In this document: positions 59,803 through 64,000 of the stretch, in pieces
How positions within the stretch are numbered: the stretch's first letter is position 1
Layout: each line of letters starts with the position of its first letter
Assembly: GCF_002845745.1 (NCBI RefSeq)
Contig: NZ_PIUM01000013.1
Span: forward strand, 1 to 64,000
DNA: 64,000 bases
Source of the DNA: Telmatospirillum siberiense
GTDB lineage: Bacteria > Pseudomonadota > Alphaproteobacteria > Rhodospirillales > Magnetospirillaceae
Reading direction: 5' to 3'
Notes under the pieces: generated by a model
Databases searched by the model: none
Seen by the model: only the letters and a program-made list of their open reading frames with translations
What the model was told of the DNA's origin: nothing
Position numbers and translations under genes: made by a program

Positions 59803-61074
59803 TCAGTTGGTTCGGATATGGGAAATGAAACGGTCGATGTCTTCCCGCAGATGTTCGGCCTGGACGGACAGATCGCGGGCGGCGCCGAGGACCTGTGCCG
59901 AGGCCTGACCGGTCTCGGCCGAGGCTTGGCTGACGCCGTCGATATTATCAGAAACCTGCCTGGTTCCCGTCGACGCTTCGGTGACATTGCGCGCGATGCC
60001 GGAGGTGGCGGCGCCCTGTTCTTCGACCGAGGCGGCGATGGCCTGGGTGATGCGGCTGATGTCTCCGATAGTTTTCGTCATCGATTGGATCATCACGACG
60101 GTTTGCGCCGTCGCCTGCTGCACCTCTTCGATCTGGGTGCCGATCTCCTCGGTCGCCCGCGTCGTCTGGTTGGCCAGGGACTTGACTTCGGAGGCCACCA
60201 CGGCGAAGCCCTTGCCGGCATCGCCGGCCCGGGCGGCTTCGATGGTCGCGTTCAGCGCGAGCAGATTGGTCTGGCTGGCGATGTCGTTGATCAAGGCGAC
60301 GATATCGCCGATCTTTTGGGCTGCCCCCGAAAGGCCTTGCACCATCTGGTCGGTCTGCCGGGCTTCTTCCACGGCATTCCGCGCCACCTGCGACGATTCC
60401 GTCACCTGACGCGAGATTTCACTGATCGACGAGGTGAGGATATGGGTCGATTCCGCCACTGATTCGACATTGGTCGAGGCGCGGTTCGCCGCCTGCGTCA
60501 CCGCGGCGGCCTGGTTGCGGGTCTGCTCCGACATCGCGGCCAATGTTTCCGAGGACGCCTGCAACTCGGTTGCCGACGAGGAGACGATCTGGACGATTCC
60601 CTTGACGCTGGTTTCGAAGCTGTCGGCCAGAGCCGTCATCGCACGGCGCTTCTCCTCTTCCGCCTGACGTTTCAGTTCCTCCTCGCGCCGCTGAAGTTGG
60701 GCGTTGTCGATGGCGTGCTGCTTAAAAGTTTCGAGGGCCCGTCCCAATTGGCCGATTTCGTCCTTGCGGGCCAGATAGGGAATGTCGCAATCGAGTTGTC
60801 CGCCCTCGAGCGCGATCGTGCATTCGATGATCCGGCGCAAGGGGGGGACCAGGGAAAGGATCAGCCAAATAACGATACCGCTGCCGATGGCGATGGTAAT
60901 CAGGCCCAGGGCGAGGGTTGTCAAAAACGAAGTGTAATCTTTATGAAATATTTCCTGAAGATATAAAAAGAAAAAAAACCAGGCAAGCGCACAGGGCGGG
61001 ATAAAAGAAATGACGAGCCTTAAGCCGATGCCTTTGGTGAAAACCTTTAAAACATCCAGTAATTTCTCGGACAA
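59803..61074 (-). CDS. methyl-accepting chemotaxis protein without periplasmic sensor
   Basis: 423 residues. Two membrane helices (about 17-37 and 53-76) are separated by a short loop of about 15 residues, so no periplasmic ligand domain is present. A HAMP segment ([40 protein letters not shown]) leads to the signalling domain with [43 protein letters not shown]. It may sense internal or membrane state. ATG 61074. Paired with the STAS gene. Confidence 0.92.
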   Translation of the reverse strand: MSEKLLDVLKVFTKGIGLRLVISFIPPCALAWFFFFLYLQEIFHKDYTSFLTTLALGLITIAIGSGIVIWLILSLVPPLRRIIECTIALEGGQLDCDIPYLARKDEIGQLGRALETFKQHAIDNAQLQRREEELKRQAEEEKRRAMTALADSFETSVKGIVQIVSSSATELQASSETLAAMSEQTRNQAAAVTQAANRASTNVESVAESTHILTSSISEISRQVTESSQVARNAVEEARQTDQMVQGLSGAAQKIGDIVALINDIASQTNLLALNATIEAARAGDAGKGFAVVASEVKSLANQTTRATEEIGTQIEEVQQATAQTVVMIQSMTKTIGDISRITQAIAASVEEQGAATSGIARNVTEASTGTRQVSDNIDGVSQASAETGQASAQVLGAARDLSVQAEHLREDIDRFISHIRTN

Positions 61075-61356
61075 TTTATATCCTCTTTACGATATAGGCT
61101 CAGCATATCGGTGTATTTGTGGGGCGCGGAGATCATGATTCTGATAATCAATAGGTGCGCGTTTCGAGGGGTACTATTCCCAAGGTTTGTTGACGGGTCA
61201 AGTCGGGAGCTGGCCGATGGAAAATAACCACCTCGATCGGAAGCGGTCGGAGGGAAAGATCGCCGCGTCGGTGACGATGGCCGAGAAAAACCCTTGAAGC
61301 GCGAACCAGTCCCGGTCATGAGAGGGGAAAGAGCATTTCAGGAGTTGGCTCCGATC

Positions 61357-62145
61357 ATGGACGTCGCCATCGTTATTCCCGCCCGTTTCAATTCCCGTCG
61401 GCTTCCCGGCAAGCCGATGGCTGTGGTGGCTGGCCGCAGTCTGCTCGAACGCGTCTGGCGGATCGCCAAGGCGGTCGGCGGCGTCAGCCAGGTCTATGTC
61501 ACCACCGATGATCAGCGCGTCGCCGACCATGCCGCCACGTTCGGCGCTTCGGCCATTTTGACCTCGCCGGATTGCGCCACCGGGACCGATCGGGTGCATG
61601 CGGCGTTGAGCAAGCTTCCCAAACGTCCCGATGCGGTAATCAATCTGCAGGGCGATGCCGTCCTGACTCCGCCCTGGGTGGTCCAGGGGCTGGTCGACGC
61701 CTTCCACGCGGATTCCGGCGTGGGCATGGTGACGGCCGCTGTGCATTGCAGTTGGACGCAGGTCGCCGAGATCGAGGCGCTGAAGAAACTAAGTCCGACC
61801 AGCGGGACCTTGGTGACCATGGATAAATTCGGTCGCGCCCTTTATTTTTCGAAGGCGGTCATTCCCTATCTGCGCAAGCGGGACGGCGAGCTGTCTCCCG
61901 TCCACCGGCATATCGGCATCTACGGCTATTCCTGCGCCGTCCTCGATCGATTGTCCGCTCTGCCCCAGTCGCCGCTCGAGGCCGCCGAGCAACTGGAGCA
62001 GTTGCGCGCGCTGGAAAACGGCATTCCCATCAATGTCGTGGTGGTGGATTATCGGGGGCGGACCCACGGTTCGATCGATTCGCCCGAGGATATTCCTTTC
62101 GTCGAAACCATCATCGCCCGTGAGGGTGAGCTGGTCGGAGAGTGA
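61357..62145 (+). CDS. kdsB: 3-deoxy-manno-octulosonate cytidylyltransferase-like protein
   Basis: About 262 residues of the CMP-KDO synthetase family, activating KDO with CTP for lipopolysaccharide or capsule. VAIVIPARFNSRRLPGKPMAVVAGRSLLERVWRIA is the family N-terminus, with ATGTDRV, INLQGDAVLTPP and RHIGIYGYS as further motifs. Canonical KdsB reads NIQGDEP; here it is NLQGDAVLTPP, so a variant sugar acid is possible. Start ATG 61357 is chosen to match family length; ATG 61318 and 61294 are in frame. It is followed 1 bp later by a histidine phosphatase gene. Confidence 0.83.
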   Translation: MDVAIVIPARFNSRRLPGKPMAVVAGRSLLERVWRIAKAVGGVSQVYVTTDDQRVADHAATFGASAILTSPDCATGTDRVHAALSKLPKRPDAVINLQGDAVLTPPWVVQGLVDAFHADSGVGMVTAAVHCSWTQVAEIEALKKLSPTSGTLVTMDKFGRALYFSKAVIPYLRKRDGELSPVHRHIGIYGYSCAVLDRLSALPQSPLEAAEQLEQLRALENGIPINVVVVDYRGRTHGSIDSPEDIPFVETIIAREGELVGE

Positions 62146-62146
62146 C

Positions 62147-62776
62147 ATGGAGGTTCTGTTCGCCCGCCACGGCAATACCTTCGCTCCGGGAGACAAGGTG
62201 GTCTGGGTCGGCCGCGAGACCGATCTCCCCCTGGTCGACAAAGGTCTGGTCCAAGCCGCGGCCGCGGCGGAAGCCTTGCGCCGGACCGGACTGATTCCCG
62301 ATGCCGTCTATGCCGCCTCGCTGCGCCGCACGCGCCGTTTCGCCGAAATCATCGCCGACAGTTTAGGTCTGGCCGCGCCGGTCATCGATCCCCGCCTCGA
62401 TGAAATCGACTATGGCCGATGGGCCGGCCGGACCAATGACGAGATCGCCTCTGATGGCCCCGACGCCGAGGCGGCGATGGTTGCCTGGGGCGGTCGCGAT
62501 GTTTGGCCCGCCGAGGTCGGCTGGGCCACCACATGGGCCGAGGTCGAGGCGGCGGTGACGGCTTTTTCAACGCAGTGTCTGGCTTTGGCCGGGCATCGGC
62601 GGCCATTGGTGGTCAGCAGCAACGGCATTCTGCGGTTTTTGCCGCGTGTGCTGCTGGCCGGGCAGGCGCAGCCGGACAGCTTCAAGATGCGCACCGGCCA
62701 TCTGGGCATCATCGATTGCCAGGACGGCGAGGCCTGCCTGCGATGCTGGGACGTGGCGCCGGCCGATCTGGCATAA
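62147..62776 (+). CDS. histidine phosphatase (phosphoglycerate mutase-like) family protein
   Basis: 209 residues. The catalytic RHG motif is in LFARHGNTFAPG (5-16), followed by YAASLRRTRRFAEIIA, LDEIDYGRWAGRTNDEI and the second His-type region RTGHLGIID. The start overlaps nothing but comes directly after the KdsB-like gene, suggesting joint expression. It could remove a phosphate in the same sugar-acid pathway, which is inferred from position. A broad-specificity phosphatase is equally possible. Confidence 0.85.
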   Translation: MEVLFARHGNTFAPGDKVVWVGRETDLPLVDKGLVQAAAAAEALRRTGLIPDAVYAASLRRTRRFAEIIADSLGLAAPVIDPRLDEIDYGRWAGRTNDEIASDGPDAEAAMVAWGGRDVWPAEVGWATTWAEVEAAVTAFSTQCLALAGHRRPLVVSSNGILRFLPRVLLAGQAQPDSFKMRTGHLGIIDCQDGEACLRCWDVAPADLA

Positions 62777-62803
62777 TTCTCAATTTCCGCGGCGGCGGCC
62801 CTT

Positions 62804-62844
62804 AAACCAAGTCTCGATGAGAATAACTCATCGAGACTTGGTTT
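62804..62844. terminator. strong hairpin after the phosphatase gene
   Basis: AAACCAAGTCTCGATGAG and CTCATCGAGACTTGGTTT form a perfect 18-bp stem around a 5-base loop. The sequence ACCAAGTCTCG is related to the start of family C repeats. It is likely to end or protect transcripts of the preceding gene; on either strand the outer side has only a short T run. Confidence 0.65.
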
Positions 62845-62885
62845 GGCCCATTGAGACACCCGCGCCATCGTTGGCGCGTAGCCAG

Positions 62886-62953
62886 GGGTTTCGGAGAAAC
62901 CCGCCCGGCGATTGAGGGCAGAGGTGATCGGTTCCGATCACCGAGATCTGGTA
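62886..62953 (-). repeat. dispersed hairpin repeat, family C copy 3 (inverted)
   Basis: On the minus strand it reads TACCAGATCTCGGTGATC...GATCACC...CCCTCAATCGCCGGGCGGG and CTCCGAAACC, matching the copy after aroQ. It starts directly after the NUDIX stop codon, just as copy 1 starts directly after the aroQ stop. Confidence 0.75.
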
Positions 62954-63394
62954 TTAGTCGGCGAAATCGGCCTGCTCCGGATCCTTGGCGAAGGCCAGCA
63001 GCAGGCGTTTCAGGCCTTTCTCGACGACGGCGGCGGCCGCTTCCTCGGGGCGCATCCAGGCGCGCTTGCGCTGGGTTTGCTCGGGCCAGCTATCCAGAAT
63101 TTCCCGAACCTTCAGCGGGAAAACATCGACCAGGCAGGTGACCTTCTGCTTGGGGCCCAGGATTTTTTGATATTCGAAGGCGGCGATCGGTGTTTTGACG
63201 ATGCCGCCGCGTAATCCCGCCTCTTCATACGCCTCGGTCTCGGCAACCTGATAGGGCTTGAGATTTTTCTCCGGCCAACCCTTGGGAATAATCCAGCGAT
63301 GGGTTTCCCGGGAGGTTACCAGCATGATGAGAAGCTCGCCCCCCTCTACGCGGAAGGGTAAGGCTGCATATTGGAGATAAAATTTCTTTTTCAT
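62954..63394 (-). CDS. NUDIX hydrolase
   Basis: 146 residues. The Nudix box can be read in GWPEKNLKPYQVAETEAYEEAGLRG (GxxxxxE... with ETEAYEEAG for the REUXEEXGU core; Thr replaces the usual Arg position). The protein is close to diphosphoinositol polyphosphate phosphohydrolase-type NUDIX enzymes in N-terminal layout (AALPFRVEGGELLIMLVTSRETHRWIIPKGW). The substrate is unknown. ATG 63394, with GTG 63397 adjacent. Confidence 0.88.
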   Translation of the reverse strand: MKKKFYLQYAALPFRVEGGELLIMLVTSRETHRWIIPKGWPEKNLKPYQVAETEAYEEAGLRGGIVKTPIAAFEYQKILGPKQKVTCLVDVFPLKVREILDSWPEQTQRKRAWMRPEEAAAAVVEKGLKRLLLAFAKDPEQADFAD

Positions 63395-63674
63395 CACTGG
63401 ATTGTCACAAATGAGTCGGTGACGTCTTTGCCAAAACCGAGCTGATTAATAAAATATATTTTCAACAAAATTTATCTTATTGCAAGAAATATGTTTGGTT
63501 GTTTTGAATATATCAATGGATGTTTAGAAAGTTTCAGGTGAATTTTGTCCTGTACTGCTGATGTGGTGGCGATGCGGACAGTGCGCTTTCCCGTCCGTCG
63601 GATCGGTGGAATTGAAGGGGAGGGCGCGTCCTGGCAGAGTGGTACATCTTTAATGAAATCATGGGGGATGTTCC

Positions 63675-64000
63675 ATGACCTCTGTCACCATCCGGCCGGC
63701 TGAACCGGAGGATGCCCAGTCCATTCTTGCTCTTCTCGGGCAATTGGCCCGTTTCGAAGGGGCGCCGGAGGGGATTTGTCTGACCGAGAGGGCCATCCGC
63801 GAAGAGGCTTTCGGCGATCACCCCCGCTTTCAGGTGCTGCTGGCCGACACGGACGGCGTTCCTTGCGGCCTGCTGATCTTCTATCAAGCCTATTCCAGTT
63901 GGTCGGCGGCGCCGACCCTGATGGTCCATGATCTGTTCGTCCTGGAGGCCCATCGCCGGTCCGGTGCCGGCCGAGCCTTGCTGGCCGAGGCGGCGCGGAT
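63675..64000 (+). CDS. GNAT-family N-acetyltransferase, 5' part
   Basis: 108 codons are in the window; the gene runs off the right edge. TIRPAEPEDAQSILALLGQLARFEGAPEG is a typical GNAT start, and VHDLFVLEAHRRSGAGRALLAEAAR holds the acetyl-CoA loop (RxxGxGxAL, here RRSGAGRAL). The LARFEG and YSSWSAAPTLMVHDLFV features recall spermidine/diamine acetyltransferase-like GNATs. ATG 63675 follows GGGGGATG. The substrate is not identified. Confidence 0.85.
   Translation, partial: MTSVTIRPAEPEDAQSILALLGQLARFEGAPEGICLTERAIREEAFGDHPRFQVLLADTDGVPCGLLIFYQAYSSWSAAPTLMVHDLFVLEAHRRSGAGRALLAEAAR

Overview
The window looks like chromosome from an alphaproteobacterium, most plausibly a Rhodospirillales/Rhodospirillaceae member. 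The basis is the high GC with C/G-ending codons, many chemoreceptor and c-di-GMP genes, a bacteriohemerythrin, AAHS/MHS aromatic-acid transporters, a MosB/MosA molybdenum storage pair and many small palindromic repeats. The genus cannot be fixed from the sequence alone. No rRNA, tRNA or CRISPR array was seen.

Layout. 1-112: tail of an IS5-type insertion sequence. 0.2-5.9 kb: shikimate/quinate uptake and catabolism (TetR regulator with palindromic operators, AAHS transporter, catabolic shikimate/quinate dehydrogenase, type II dehydroquinase, MHS shikimate-type transporter). 5.9-8.1 kb: a palindromic repeat, then a luciferase-like monooxygenase divergent from a flavin reductase. 8.2-10.3 kb: mosB-mosA behind a possible molybdate-responsive operator. 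10.4-25.4 kb: an alcohol-oxidation support locus. It holds a SoxYZ-like carrier, a zinc hydrolase, exported proteins, a YVTN propeller, a PQQ-linked binding protein, an AgmR-like regulator, a NitT/TauT-type ABC transporter, an ErcS'-like hybrid kinase, a FIST sensor and an ExaC-type aldehyde dehydrogenase. The quinoprotein dehydrogenase itself is not in the window.

27.4-46.5 kb: 4-hydroxybenzoate/protocatechuate catabolism. An IclR regulator stands divergent from pcaHGBDC. A second operon, livKHMGF-pobA, is divergent from an acyl-CoA ligase plus a PcaF-type thiolase. All these promoters carry 15-bp boxes resembling the PcaR/PcaU operator, so they probably form one regulon. A GGDEF-EAL protein and a TPR/O-GlcNAc-transferase-like protein lie between the two blocks. 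PcaIJ CoA-transferase is absent and the ligase may replace it. Shikimate and quinate would feed in through 3-dehydroshikimate, but the dehydratase making protocatechuate is not in the window.

46.5-53.5 kb: a GH25 lysozyme lipoprotein, a D-tartrate dehydratase block (DapA-like aldolase, tarD, divergent LysR) and a YfiR-like/TonB-receptor pair. 53.5-54.1 kb: two adjoining MITE-like repeats. 54-64 kb: housekeeping and signalling genes, namely two chemoreceptors, a STAS protein, a pentapeptide protein, a ParA plus lysine-rich RHH-like pair, YbaK, an LTXXQ protein, a KdsB-like transferase with a histidine phosphatase, a NUDIX hydrolase and a truncated GNAT acetyltransferase.

Three families of short dispersed repeats occur. 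The termini of one resemble the IS5-type end at base 100, suggesting non-autonomous elements moved by such a transposase.
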